Assembly: GCF_963924675.1 (NCBI RefSeq)
Contig: NC_089222.1
Span: 7,136,501 to 7,200,500, forward strand
Length of the DNA: 64,000 nt
Origin: Phocoena phocoena
Taxonomy: Eukaryota; Chordata; Mammalia; Artiodactyla; Phocoenidae
Direction: 5' to 3'
The notes under the pieces were generated by a model. It ran no database searches and was not told where the DNA came from. It saw only the letters and a program-made list of their open reading frames with translations. This document shows, one piece after another, positions 32,048 to 44,140 of this stretch (position 1 is the stretch's first letter; every line of letters starts with the position of its first letter). The position numbers and the translations under genes were made by a program.

Positions 32048-33170
32048 AACTTCAATAAATACCTGTTGGGAGCCTATAACTCAAGCACCGTTGTTACAAA
32101 CACCTATAACATGATCCGAATCGTCAAGATGTTCATAGTCTAGTAAGGGAGACAAACATACAAAGAAATAAATACAATAAATGGAGTATACACATACAAG
32201 AATAAAGACCCTTTGAAATCAGGTAAATAGTATTCCAGTTATTTATTGCAACATAACAAACTACCTCAAAACTCAGTGGCTTTAAACAATTCACCATTGT
32301 CTCTCTCATAGCTTTGTGGTTTGAGTTTCAGTGGGGGGAGTTCTTGCCTGGAGTCTAAAATTTGGTTGCAGTCATATAATGGGTGCCTCTGAGGTCACCT
32401 GATGACTCAACTAGACCGGATATCAAAGCTGGCTTTTTTCACTCAATGTCTGGAACCTCAGTGCCCTTCTTGGCTGCATCTCTGTCTACCAGCATAGCCT
32501 GGACTTTACCTGGTGGTTCAAAGCTGTGAGAGGGAGGGAGTTGAGCTGTCAGGCTCCTTAGGGCTGTACCCATAGGAAATGGGCATCATTTCTGTTGTGG
32601 ACTATTAGTCAAAGTCACAGGGCCAGCCCAGGTTCAAGGAAGTGGAGAAGTGGATCCCACCTCCTGATGGGGGAGTAACAATGGCAATGTCCAAACGCAA
32701 AATTGCATATGGTGGTAGACATTGTTGCAGTCACCTTTGGAAACTGCAATCTGCCACAAGCAGTGCAAGGAATGGAATAATTAGTCTCTTTTGAGAAGAG
32801 ACGGCGTCATGAAAAAGGCAAAAACCAAGCTAAATTTTAAAGAATAAATCAAAGTCTTAAAGGTAGAAAAGATGAGAAGCAGGTTAGGTGAAGCATATTC
32901 CAGATAGAGTAGAGATGTTGTCCAAATACATAAAGGACAATATTCAGGAGCAAAATTTCATGTTGAGTTTTGTAGAGATTATAAAGACATTTATTTGCTT
33001 AAACAGGATTACAATACACAAGGCCAGAGCTTTGGCGAATGCTAGTGGATGGTTAGACATGGATGGACTAGTGAAGAATCTTGTCAACAATATCCAAGTG
33101 ATGGAGAGTGTGTGGATACTTCCAAGCAAATGACCAATGAGGTCATGTTTTCTTTCAAGAAAGCTCAGGC
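32048..33170 (+). mobile_element. Ancient mammal-wide repeat interrupted by an LTR
   Basis: 32048-32225 (TTCAATAAATACCTGTTGGG to AAAGAAATAAATACAATAAA) is the start of the old repeat also seen at 25495. 32771-33170 (GTGAAGCATATTCCAGATAG and following) is its continuation. The MLT-like LTR at 32230-32770 separates the halves. Overlapping frames at 32888-33133 are not coding. Confidence 0.4.
32230..32770 (-). mobile_element. MaLR/ERVL-like LTR, antisense
   Basis: The plus strand reads TTATTTATTGCAACATAACA, AACTCAGTGGCTTTAAACAA, CATAGCTTTGTGGTTTGAGT and later GTCACAGGGCCAGCCCAGGT, AAGTGGAGAAGTGGATCCCA and CAATCTGCCACA. This is the reverse complement of an old LTR related to MLT1. The exact subfamily is uncertain. 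Confidence 0.55.
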
Positions 33171-33269
33171 CAATAGTAGGTTGAATTAAAAAAAAACAAC
33201 AACAACGAGGGCAAGAGTACAGGCAAGTAAACTAGCAGAGTGCTACTTGACCAAGAGGCAAAATGTCTT

Positions 33270-33475
33270 CAACTGAATTTGAAGTCAGTTTGCATAGGTT
33301 TGAACCCTGGCACTCACGTATTTACTAACTGTGTGAGCTTGCACAGTTTACTTGGCCTCTCTGTGCTTCTTTTTCTTCATTTGAAAAATAGACTAATACA
33401 CACACGGTTGTTAGAATGATTACATGAGTTAATCTCTATGAAGCTTGTAGAATAATGCCTGGCAGATGGAAAGGT
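33270..33475 (+). mobile_element. MIR SINE
   Basis: GAATTTGAAGTCAGTTTGCA, AGGTTTGAACCCTGGCACTC, TTTACTAACTGTGTGAGCTT, TTGGCCTCTCTGTGCTTC and AATAATGCCTGGCAGATGG give the MIR order clearly. Confidence 0.8.
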
Positions 33476-33539
33476 AACGTTTTCTGGATTTATTTTAAAC
33501 TCATAAATCACCAGGCTTCTGTAATGGCAGCTTACCACA

Positions 33540-33665
33540 TACCTGCCCCAGGAGCTCATTTAATTCCTTTAACAACCTAGCAAGGTAAATACATTATCAG
33601 CCCCTTTGACAAATGAGGACAGTGAGACATAGAGAACCATGTAACTTTCCCAAGGTCAACCGTAT
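33540..33665 (+). mobile_element. MIR fragment
   Basis: CTCATTTAATTCCTTTAACA, AAATGAGGACAGTGAGACAT and TAACTTTCCCAAGGTCA correspond to the other MIR orientation-specific half. Confidence 0.65.
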
Positions 33666-34284
33666 GCAATGGGGACCACATTTGGCAGAGAGAGAATGAC
33701 ATCAAAAAAATGTAGGAGTGGAATCAGTTTTCTATTCTAGACTCTGTATTTTCAAAACAGGGACTCCATCTATTTCTACTTAGAGAACCAAAACATTTCT
33801 TTATAGTGATGATGGCTGTTATTTTTTAAGACATTATCTCTCAACCAAATTATTTTAATTTTTCTCTGCGTATAAGGCTCACAAGTTGCTAAAAATTAAA
33901 CTTATTCAGAACCATGAATCACCATTTGCTTAGACAGAGAGACCAACTAGACTTATTTGTCCGATGGAAAATAGCTGACGGATCAACTTTGCAGGAAGCA
34001 TCAGAGCTCGAGTTTGCCTTTTCTTTGTTAGTGACCCGGAAAAATACCTCTGTGATTTGGTCTAGTAGTTTCTTCTATTCAACTCTCTCTAATAGGCAAC
34101 TAACATACCCCTCCCAGGAGACACAGCCTGGAATAAAAGAATCAGAATTTGCAGACCTGAGTATGGAAGTGATAGGTGACTTGAGAGTGTGACTTCCTTC
34201 AAGGCAATGTGTTATTAGTTTTCATTTCCCTCTTTCTTCAGCTATTATTTTGTATCCTGCCATGATGCAGAAGACACCTCTACT

Positions 34285-34403
34285 AAAAGGAAAGAAAGAA
34301 GGAAAGTAGGAGGGAAGGAAGGAAAAGAAAAATAGGAAGGAAGGAAGGAAAGAAAGAAAGAAAGAAAAAGAAAGAAAGAAAAGAGAAAAAAGGAAGAAAA
34401 ACA
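34285..34403 (+). repeat. Purine-rich (GGAA/GAAA)n tract
   Basis: About 120 bases almost purely of A and G, with GGAAGGAAGGAAAGAAAGAA periodicity. The minus-strand 92-aa Phe/Ser/Leu frame is a translation of this repeat. Confidence 0.95.
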
Positions 34404-37400
34404 TTAAAAGAAAAAAGAAACAGATCTGTGCTGACAACAAGCCTTTATGAAGTAAACACTTCTCTTTTTCTCTCTTTGAGACAAGTTTTGTGGGGCACAT
34501 TGAAATGACATGATCAGAAACCTTTCAGGCTCACAGGGGCAGCTGTGAAGTTGGGGCAGGACAGGCACGGTGAGTGTCCCCTTAACCGCCCTGCTGCTGC
34601 TTAAGGCTCTCACGCCCGTTATCCACTGGGGAAGAAATCTGTGGGAAACTCGTCGCCTTCCTTTCACTCGGCCTCCAACCAACTGCTTCACTAGCTCTTT
34701 TATTTGATCAATATTGCACCCTTAAGACTTAGCTGGAGGGTCGGCTTTCATTCAAAACAGCTTGGAAACCATGGGAATCAAATTGGCTCAAAATTCTTCC
34801 CTCGACTGAAAGGAAAAAACAAGAAACAAAGAAAACCCACAAACCTTCCTTTTTCATTCTTTCCCTTTTCCTTTGGTTTTATTCTAACCAGATGGATTCA
34901 GTGACCGGAACCCCAAAAAAACTATAAAGTAAAATTGCACCTTTCTTTATGATGGGAAGTTTATTGCCAGAGCCACGGAGGAAGAGGAATTCCTCTGCTC
35001 TAATATTTAGGTTCCAACTGGCCCCTGGGGGGAAAGCATCCTTGTCATCATCAGCAGCTACCTCTTGCAAGGTAGCTGAGGGCAAGATGCAGGATGAAAT
35101 ACCAAAGGCTTTTTCTGGCCACATTCCCTTTCTTTAAAAAGCTTGGTTTTGATAAATGGCTCATATAGGCCAAATAAAGGAAACAAAATCCTCCTCCTTC
35201 CCTGAAGTCAGGAAAATTAAATTACTTTAGGATAACTCAGAATTATTATCATCACTTCTGGGGACACTCAAACCGGGAACCTGGGTTCTTGGCAATGGAA
35301 TCGAATTCCCAGTTCTACTCTCTTTTACACCGTGTCCCAAGCCATGGAAAATGTTGGGATCTGTTTCTTAGAGGTTGGGGCAGAGCAGATGGAGGGGCCG
35401 GGAGCCAAAAGAGCCACAGAAGAGATGACGTAACTAACTTGAGTGCAATTCAAGGGCATGGCTTTAGCAATGCTGAATATATTGGTTATGGTGTTTCTCA
35501 CAGGTTGAGTGTCAAGGCTTAATGAGAGAGGTAATTTTCTGTATTGATGCAGGAGACACCGAAGCATGGTCTAGGGCAGGAAAAAGAAACTGGGAGGAAA
35601 AAAAAAAAAAAAGGCAGGGGAGAGGAGATCTCACATGACCGTGCTTGAGCTCAGATACGGTCCTGATGGGAAGCTGGCGAGGTCGTTGGAAACCAGAGGA
35701 GGAACTGGCTTACCCACACCAAGTGATGCTTAAATAAGGAGGCTGGGCACCTGGTGTTTAATTTACACTCAGGGCCAGGTTCACTCACTTGACACACACT
35801 TAACACACTCACAGACTTCCAAAATTCTAGTCCAGGGTAGGAAAATTCCACCAGAATTATCCCTGGGCCTAAAGTGGCTAAACATGTCAATAGCCAGTCC
35901 AGGCAAGAAGAGACAGACAGAGACACCTAGATTCATTTTTCCACAATTTTATAATGAAACCTCTGGCAAAGTACTAGATTAAGGGACTGTTATGAATCTC
36001 TAGTTTTAACCTCGTTAGATACTTTTGGAGAACGAGACCTGTTTCAGAGCCAAAAGCCTATCTGTATATGCTCTTCTGACAAACCCCAGTTTTAGATTCT
36101 GTTGAGTAGAAACCGAAGGAGAAACGTGTTAATCCTTCTGCCTATGTTTCTTGGTCAGTCAAGCACTGTCCATTTTTATAACTGGTTGTAAGAGGCCCAC
36201 TCTCAACACAAACTTTGACAACTTTGTCGGAGACCCTCACAGGGGATTCCAGAAAGTTAAGAGAAAGAAGGAGGAAACATGCTTCTGATGAATGGTGCTC
36301 TATATGGAAAGAGCATCCTTTTCAGGAGAGCTGTCTTGCTTCAGCCAGAGGACCTGAAAGCATCACACGGCCAGCTAGGCACCTCACCGGGCCTGGCGGT
36401 CACTGGAGAGGCACTCAGGCACTCAGCCAGCTAATCTCACAGCCTTGGAGGTGACTAAGATTTCTTTCTGTGGCTGGTGAGCCTTGGAGACGAGGCCTCC
36501 TGTGACTCGTGTGTGTGGGTGGAGCAGAGTGCCAGAGACACTTCATAAGAGAGATCTGGGAGGAAGACACCACAGGCTCAAGGAGCAGAGGAAATGCTTT
36601 TTTCTTCAGTGGGAAACCTGCCGTTGGGACTTTAAAAATAGCAGCTTCATTCTGAACAGCCTGGGGTGCAACTCCTGGAAGTGGGTAAGTTCTTTGGAAG
36701 CGGGGGCTTCAAAAAGAAGGTGAAGAGCCATACCACAGACGTGATCAGTCATGACAAATGGCCTCTGTCATGAGGGACTAAAAGACTTGGCAACTGTCCA
36801 CACATATCTCTGAGGTGACGTGAAGCTTACATGGCTCATTCCTGCACACACTTATTCACAAGATCTTTATTGGGTACTTATCGTGAGCCTGGTTAAAGTA
36901 AGGAAGGAAAATTATGAACGACACAGCATAGTCAAGGTCAGACACAAAAATCCTTTTCCTAATGTTTGATAGAGAATCCCGGCCTACACCTTAAATTCAC
37001 TCTTTAAAGTGGATTGTGAATGAAATTTAAACTTGGCTAGAACAAATTTTAGGCTTTGACTTACGTCTTTTTGAAGAAAAAGTCCTCACGACTTCAATTT
37101 CTCTAAGGAACGTTCAGATATCCTCCCCAAAGTTAGTTACAGTCTGGACAATTTAAGTATGATGTGGATTATTTTTTCAATAAAAAAGAAAAATTTCCTG
37201 AATTTCTCTGACCCTGGACATAATTTTTCACAAACATTTTTGAGTACCCTATATATGCCGGTTAAAATAGTAAAGAGTATGTAAAATACAGAGTCATCTA
37301 AACTCTATGCCAGAAAGAAGACATTCTATTTTCAAGGACTTAATTCCTTCTCCTTTATACTTGCAAAGAATTCCACAGCTTAAGAAATGCTTTAATGCAT

Positions 37401-37404
37401 CATT
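34404..37404. other. Repeat-poor 3-kb stretch, no gene identified
   Basis: The least repetitive part of the window. Local GC-richer segments lie at 34500-34700, 34960-35110 and 36210-36720. Frames (for example 34879-35124 minus, 34949-35137 plus, 36215-36454 and 36484-36723 plus) do not resemble known proteins. AAGTGGGTAAGTTC at 36678-36691 is a good splice-donor match but has no partner I could identify. An A-run lies at about 35600-35612. Old-repeat starts may be present near 36852 and 37215. Confidence 0.4.
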
Positions 37405-37560
37405 GCCATCATATTATCACTTACGAGGATTTAGCATGCGCCAGACCATGCCTTAATTCATTTATGTACATTACCTCTCTAAAGCCACACAACCGCTCCT
37501 TGAGTGGTTACTACTGTATCCCCAATTTCCAGATGAAAATAAAAATCTGAGATCCAGAAA
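37405..37560 (+). mobile_element. MIR fragment
   Basis: AGGATTTAGCATGCGCCAGA, CCATGCCTTAATTCATTTAT, GTGGTTACTACTGTATCCCC and ATTTCCAGATGAAAATAAAA fit the MIR 5' half. Confidence 0.6.
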
Positions 37561-38679
37561 AGGCTTAAAAGAGAATGAGATATAAAGATAGGGGAGCACA
37601 GCCAGTGCTCTTTTCCACATATTACGGTTTCCAGAAAATGACTGATGTACTTAGTCAGTAAAGATAAATCATGAAATTGGTAGTTGCTCACTTGGGAACA
37701 TTTCCAGCCCAAAAGGGCTAAAGGAAATCCCATCTGGCTAAGAGTAATCTTCTAGCAACATAAAACCAGGTATTGAAGAAGAAAACCACTGCTTAACTCT
37801 TGTGGTTGCCTACCGTCAGTTCCCTGAACTCCCCCAGGACATACTATTTCAATCACCCATCTAATGCTTAGCAGAGCATTACCCATTTATTTATACAGAT
37901 AGCCCATATAATCACATACATTTAAGCCATAATCTTCATGAGGTTGGAGACTGTGTCAGCTTCTAGTCACACAAACGGCGGGGGCTCAAGTCATCCATTC
38001 ATGTCTATATATATTCACAACCACCACCAAAATCTGCCCATTCCTTTAATACATATTGATTTCTTGTTCTGCACCAGGAAACCTCCTATACGTTAGGGAT
38101 TTCTAGAAAAAAACAAAGTTCTTATTCAAGAAGAAGAGAAATCCAAGCAAGGGAAACAGCAAAGCCAGAACCCCCGAGGTTGGAGATAAGCTGTGTGTGG
38201 ATCAAAACCGAACAGAAAGGAAGTGAGTGTGGAAGCAGGGAAATAAAGGAGGCGGTTGTTACAGTTACCACAGAGAGACATTTGCTGTCTTCCCCAATGG
38301 CAAGAGAGATGGCGAGATTTGGGCATAATTTTCAGATCTAAATCAAGGTAACTAGCTGATAGTGTGAGTGTAAAGGTAGCTTCTCAGGTTTTGAAACAGC
38401 TAGCCAGAAGGTGTTGTCATTTGCTAAAAGGAGAGCAGGCTTCCTGCGGAGTGGAGGAGACCAAGGGTTCTCTGTGGACCACGGTGAGCACGAGATGCTT
38501 ATTGTATTAGCAGTGACACACAGGCCGTTGGATGTATATGTCTGGTACCCAACACTCACGTCACAAAGATGAATAAGCATAGTCTCTGATCCCAATGACC
38601 TCACAATCTAATGTGCTTTGCTGGAAATAATTTTGGCTGCTGGAAACAGAGCTCTCGTTTCTTGACTAGTCAGTTATCT
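37561..38679. other. No clear feature
   Basis: Possible old-repeat start at about 38040 (TTTAATACATATTGATTTCT), otherwise unassigned. Minus-strand frames at 37479-37733, 38126-38326 and 38338-38604 lack motifs. Confidence 0.35.
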
Positions 38680-38770
38680 TCATGAGGGCAGGGATTTTAT
38701 TTTATCCATCTCTGCAATTCCATTCTTTAACACGTAGTGGATGCCCATTATATTTTTGTTAAGTCGGGCT
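38680..38770 (+). mobile_element. L2 3' end
   Basis: TTCATGAGGGCAGGGATTTT, CCATCTCTGCAATTCCATTC and GTAGTGGATGCCCATTATAT match the L2 terminal block. Confidence 0.6.
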
Positions 38771-39640
38771 GAACATAATCAGTTCAACCAGAGAACCACT
38801 GGGCCAGCACGGACAGAGCAAAGATGATACAAGGTATATCTTCTGCTTTCCAGGGGCATAAACCTTACATGAGGCACATAGTACATTCTTGAAAACTAAA
38901 ACTTGAGAAAGCATACGCTATGCTTTGCATAGATGAGAGACTTGTAGGGCATGAGATACTCCTCAGGTATCTGATGGTTGGGGGCATCAGGGAAGGTGTC
39001 AAGGAAGCATAAATCCAGGTCTGAGCATTGCCAGGTAAGTAGGATTCAGAGGATTGATGATAAGTTGCATGATAGCATGTACCATATCACATTTTTATAA
39101 ACTTAGCCAGTATAGGATATCACTTTGAACAAAAAGATTGACACTTTTCAAGCAAGACTTTAAATATGGGATAAATACCTGGAACTTATCATGTACACAG
39201 ACCACTGAAGTGGGGACTTTCTCCAGGGTTTATGCTACTAAAACTTAGAGTCTCTCAGCTTTTGTAGAACAAAAATTCTAATGATGCACTAGTGGAGCGG
39301 ATGCCATGCTAACATGCAGTATTTAAGAGGCTGTGGGAAAATCCCCCTCTCATTCAAAGAGCTCATCTATCATTTCTATCACCTGCCTCATTACAAGAAC
39401 TGCCACTATTAAAGGATCATTCCTTTAAGTCCAGACAGCTCATTTGTTTTCCATGTGGAGTCTATATTCTCGTGAATTTGGATCTAATGCTTTAAGGGAC
39501 ATAGGTGAGTGGATTTAAAAACATAAAATGAATAAGTGGGACCCCCAAAGTTGAGAGGGATGTTGAAAGAGCTGGCAAAAGAAATTACCAGCCCCACTTT
39601 ACCCTGGGATGAGTTTTTTGTTCTTTCCTTTTTTATTTTA
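38771..39640. other. No recognised feature
   Basis: Single-copy-looking sequence without open frames of interest. Confidence 0.4.
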
Positions 39641-39644
39641 AGAA

Positions 39645-39775
39645 AACATTTTTAATCTCACACTAACTTAAAAAGTACAGTGGTACAGTACAACAGCTGG
39701 CATACAGGGGCACGGTCGTATCTTTGAAAGTTCTCAACTTGAAGGTTTGTATGTAGGGGACTTACTGTATTAGGA
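39645..39775 (-). mobile_element. TcMar-Tigger-type fragment, antisense
   Basis: The minus strand starts CAGTAAGTCCCCTACATACA and continues AACCTTCAAGTTGAGAACTT, the usual terminus and subterminal block of a Tigger-group element. It is truncated. Confidence 0.55.
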
Positions 39776-39811
39776 AAACATTAACATTAACAAAGATGTG
39801 AACATATTTTT

Positions 39812-39995
39812 AACTTTTATTTATTTATTTTTAATTAGTTTTTATCGGAGTATAGTTGCTTTACAATGTTGTGTTAGTTTCTACTGTACAGCCAAATGAA
39901 TCAGCTGTACGTATACATATATCCCCTCTTTTTTGGAGTTCCTTCCCATTTAGGTCACCACAGTGCATTAAGTAGATAGAGTTCCCTGTGCTCTT
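39812..39995 (-). mobile_element. L1 3' end, antisense
   Basis: A T-rich start, then TTTTTATCGGAGTATAGTTG, CTTTACAATGTTGTGTTAGT, TTCTACTGTACAGCCAAATG and AGAGTTCCCTGTGCT. It is a 5'-truncated L1. Confidence 0.8.
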
Positions 39996-40989
39996 GTTCT
40001 TTCTTGAGTTTTAGAAACACATTCTCTCACGATCAGAGAAGAAATCACTTTTTAAACACTGTATGACTATCCAAATCATGTCCACATTAGATTTTAGGAA
40101 AAATATATTTCTATCATTTCATTTGTTTTTAAAGCATTTGGGAAAGACTGAGAAACAAAGAATATATTCCTTCCTCCCCTGCCTGAAACTTATCTATTTT
40201 CTTGTCACTACCTGCATTTTTCTTCTACATCTCCTCCCTCGATTCTGCTGGCATAATTTTTTAGATATTCACTAAGGGAACTTACTGACTCTGCTCTTTA
40301 CATCTGAGATGTCAGAATGGAAGCAAGAGATCTTTTGAATATGAAACTGGAGGTACATGACAAATCGAGCGCAAGCCACCTCTTGTCCCCTAAAGCCATC
40401 CATTGTAAATGTCCCAAGGTTGCCACACTATTGATCAAGCTCTCCTAGGTCTGCCCTGATGTCAAAGCATCTAGCTAGATAATGGAGAGCTCCACTCAAA
40501 AAGGATGAAAATTTGGGGAATTGGGCAGCTAAATAGAGAACTCGCTCTAATGAGGATATTGGAAGAAGTATTCATTTTTTGCTGGTTGCTTTTCTTGAGG
40601 CTCGGCACATACGTGGAATACTCGAGCTACACCAGGTTACTTTATATGACTGCTGACCACCTTTGGAAAATTAATATGAGTACCTCTGTCATTCTGTTCA
40701 TCAAAGATTTCAAGCATTTGTTATGTGAGCTCACCTTATCTGGGATTGTAGCGTAAGCTCCCGACAGTTGGGTTTTTCAATTGTAGTACAAGTGCCTGAC
40801 TTGAGCTTTTGATTGCCAAGGCATGCACTTCAAGGATGATTGTCTCAAATAAATACATCACCAGCCGCAGAACTAGATAAAGAACTGGGCCATGTTCCCA
40901 CCGCCAAATTTTCTTTGTTTCAGAGGGCTCTTTGTTGAGTTAGATAACTGACCATTTGACTTCTTGCTTTTCCCTTCCCATGTTTTAAT
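39996..40989. other. No recognised feature
   Basis: Frames at 40063-40275 and 40505-40756 show no recognisable domains. No repeats were assigned. Confidence 0.4.
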
Positions 40990-41230
40990 TCCTGTTCTTA
41001 TGCTTTAAATTCACCAACAAAGAGTGAAACCATGAGGCTCTAGGTTCCTACTGCTGATTCCAATAAAAGCAGAACCTCAGACCTGCATTCTGTCTACCTG
41101 CAACCTTGCTGTGTAGCCCCAGGTGTACTGTGTATCCTCCAGGACTTGTGAACAATAAATCTTTTTTCAAAGTTTCCCAATGGTTATTGCTGAGGGTGTC
41201 TTGCGATTACAATAAGAACCCCAAGGCCAG
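40990..41230 (+). mobile_element. Possible ancient LTR 3' part
   Basis: GTGAACAATAAATCTTTTTT followed by GTTATTGCTGAGGGTGTCTT and GCGATTACAATAAGAACCCC has the polyadenylation-region layout of an old LTR. The family is not assigned. Confidence 0.4.
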
Positions 41231-41439
41231 TCTGACCACGATGCTGGTTCTGAAAGGGGAGATGTCTGAGGTGGGCTAGCCACAGACCCAGGTGAGTGGT
41301 CTCAGGCATTTCTAGCCAATAGCATCAGTACCAATAAGCTGAGACCAGCACAAAACAGGAACACAAGTCCCTTGTCTTATCCTAGTACTCTGAAATTAAC
41401 CCTGTTTGGTTATTTATCATACTGGATTTTGGGTGTCTG

Positions 41440-41535
41440 TTTATATGTTTGTATCCTTCACTAGACTAGAGACTCCATGAGGACAGGGACTGGCTTTTGC
41501 TTGCTTACCATTTATACCTAGCAACAAATATAGTA
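41440..41535 (+). mobile_element. L2 3' end
   Basis: AGACTAGAGACTCCATGAGG, ACAGGGACTGGCTTTTGCTT and CATTTATACCTAGCAACAAA correspond to the L2 3' terminal block. Confidence 0.6.
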
Positions 41536-41828
41536 GCTAACATTCATTCAGTGAGAGTATTTATTACTAGAAGCATAAAAGGGTGAATGCCACCAAAACC
41601 ACAAAGGTGAATAAGGCACTATGCCTGTTCCAAAAGAGCATATAGCCTAGAGGAACAGACAGCCATTCAAAAGACATCCTGACATTTTAATATAGGCATT
41701 TGCCCTCTTTCCATTTTGGGCACTTTGAATTTAACTAAGAGATCCTTGTGCAACTATATGTTTCTCCTTAGACAGCAGCACTTCTTGGTTTTTAATTTCT
41801 GTTCTAGCTTAAAAATTACCTGCTTTGG

Positions 41829-42863
41829 AGTGACATCAGCAAGATGGAAGAATAGACCCTCATTTCCCCAAAGAAGCATCAAGGTAATCACAAAATACAG
41901 ACCCTGTTCCAAGAAGAGTGGCATAAAAACAGGCAGGAAAATTCATTGCATTTTCCCACCCTAGCCCCTTCCCTTCCCTGGCACAACGCGGTGTGATTAT
42001 ATAAAGCTCCTAACTTCCAGCCTCTCTCTTGGAAGGGAAGGAAAAGCGTGGAATATGCATCCAACATTCTGGCTTTTCAAGGAGCTGCCTGAGGGACAGG
42101 TTTCTATCTTGCTTAGTCTGGAGCACTGAAGGGAATGATGGTATACTCTGGGTGCCAGGTTGTGGACCTCTGAGAACAAACGCAGACACTGTGGCTTTTT
42201 AGAGCACCAGAGAATGCTTGTGCACTGTTGGTTAGAATGTGAAATGGTGCAGCCACCATGGAAAACAGTATGGAGGTCACCCAAAAATTAAACAAATTAT
42301 TACTATATAAATCTTGCAATCCTACTGCTAGGTATATATTCAAAATAATTGAAAGTAGGATCTTGAAAAGACATTTACACACTCATGTTCATTGCAGTGT
42401 TATTCACAATAGTCAAGAGGTGGAAACAACCTAAATGTCCATCTATGGGTGAATGGATAAAGATAATGTAGCAGATACATACCGTGGAGTATAACTGAGC
42501 CTCAAAAAAGAATAAAATCCTGTCACATGCTACAGCATGGGTGAAACTTAATGACATTTTGCTAAGTGAAATAAGTCAATAAATAACAAAAGACAGACAA
42601 TCTATGTGTATACTTTCATGGGGTATCTAAGTAAAACCCCAAGAAATAGAAATTTAGAAGGGTTATCAGGGCCTGGGGGAGGGGGAGGGGGAGGGGGAGG
42701 GTGAAATAGATTTTTTAAAGTAGGCGTAGAGTTTTAGCTGTGCAAGAAAAGCTCTAGAGATCCGTTGCACAACGTGTGAGTATAGATAACACTAATGAAC
42801 TGAACAGTAACAGATAGTTAAGACAGTAAATCTTACGTGTCTTTTACCATAATTAAAAATAAC
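41829..42863 (+). mobile_element. Internally deleted L1: 5' UTR joined to ORF2 end/3' UTR
   Basis: The start GAGTGACATCAGCAAGATGG is the classic old L1 5' end. 5' UTR runs to about 42208. From 42212 (GAATGCTTGTGCACTGTTGG, AAATGGTGCAGCCACCATGG, AACAACCTAAATGTCCATCT) it is the end of ORF2 and the 3' UTR. ORF1 and nearly all of ORF2 are missing. The join contains AGAGCAC (42201-42207), also found at the join of the L1 at 7275-8646. A G-rich repeat lies in the 3' UTR. Confidence 0.72.
42674..42702 (+). repeat. (GGGGGA)n G-rich repeat
   Basis: Five runs of at least four G separated by single A, at the position where L1 3' UTRs carry a G-rich tract. Its sequence could form a G-quadruplex. Confidence 0.9.
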
Positions 42864-42999
42864 AGGATTCCCTGGTGGTCCAGTGGTTAAGACTCCATGC
42901 TTTCATTGTCACGGGCATGGGTTTGATTCCTGGTTAGGGAACTAAGGTCTCACAAGCTGCATGGTGTGGCCAAAAAAAAAAAAATTTAAATAATAATAA
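42864..42999 (+). mobile_element. Short tRNA-Glu-derived SINE (CHR/Bov-tA type)
   Basis: AGGATTCCCTGGTGGTCCAG, GGTTTGATTCCTGGTTAGGG and AGCTGCATGGTGTGGCCAAA are the tRNA-Glu-type SINE landmarks, followed by an A-rich tail. AAAAATAAC flanks it on both sides (ending 42863 and 43008). Confidence 0.85.
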
Positions 43000-44140
43000 A
43001 AAAATAACAAACACACATTGCCTGCTATAAAGTCCTGCTAAGATGGAGTAGCTCCATTCCTCCCCCATCTGCCCTCTTACAACTAAAATTATGGCGTATA
43101 ACACAGCAAACAAGCATAAGAAGACGCTGAAAGTTAGAAAGAAACAGGTAGACAGACTACAGTTGGTGCGACTCGATACTGAGGTGTAAGGTCTCCTTCC
43201 CTCACAAATATCTTGAACAGGGTTCTGCAGAAGCTTCCAGGTCAAAACTAGCACAGATAAAAAACGTCTCCAAAGAAAGCCTCTTCTTTTTTATCAATAC
43301 TTGCCCAACTCCAGCCAAAGCATGGATGGAAAAGACTCACCACTAGCCTGGCCCCTGAAGTTTCAGCAGACCAAGCTGAGATTTGAGTCTTTTTCTCCTC
43401 TACCTCTACATAGCACGGAAGCAGGTGGCAGGCTCTGATTCTCCCACCTGGTGGTGTCAGCTGATCGTCCATTCCCTGCCAGACAGAACTAGGAGGTGCT
43501 GGTTGCCCGACCTGGGTACCATTGACAGTCAACTGATTTTTCATTTCCTGCCTAGTTAAAACAGGGTGTATTCCAATTCCCCCACCAGGATAGCATCTGT
43601 GCGGTCCAGCAGCTGGACCCGCCGACACTTTGCCCCGATTCAGCAGAATTAACAAGGTGGGGTAAGGCAGGGCTAATCACCAGGAGGTTTCACTGAGCAC
43701 CCAGCATCAGTGGGGCCCAGTGGCAAGTGGAGCTTACATTCCCATCTAGCACCGAGACTGAACATGGTGATGAAATTCAGGACTAGTAATCACTCCACTT
43801 TCTCACTAGCCCTGCTAACAGCAAGGCCCAGTGTGTTGCTGAATCTCCACACTCGCTCAGGAGCATGGAGATTAGGGAAGCACTATTAAAAAGGGCTAGC
43901 CAGCACTTCTGCTCCCTTCTTGTGGTGTCTCTGGGCCCTGATGGGGAGCTGAGACACAACTCCCTCCAGTATCAATGAGGCAGAACAAGATAATATGAGA
44001 TGCCCACTTTCACTGGGGAGGTAACAGTGGGGGCAATGAGAGAGGTAAAGCTGCACTCCACCCTTCTTCAATGAGACAGTAAGAGTATAGGCTCCACTTT
44101 TGCTGCAGTAATATTAGCAGGACCCAGTAGAAAGCCAAAC

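Noticed and set aside
34222..34500. 92-aa Phe/Ser/Leu-rich minus frame resembling a membrane protein
   Set aside because: It is the antisense translation of the purine tract at 34285-34403.
43248..43655. 135-aa minus-strand frame with Gly/Pro/Cys-rich start
   Set aside because: It lies antisense within the LINE 5' UTR; no homology recognised.
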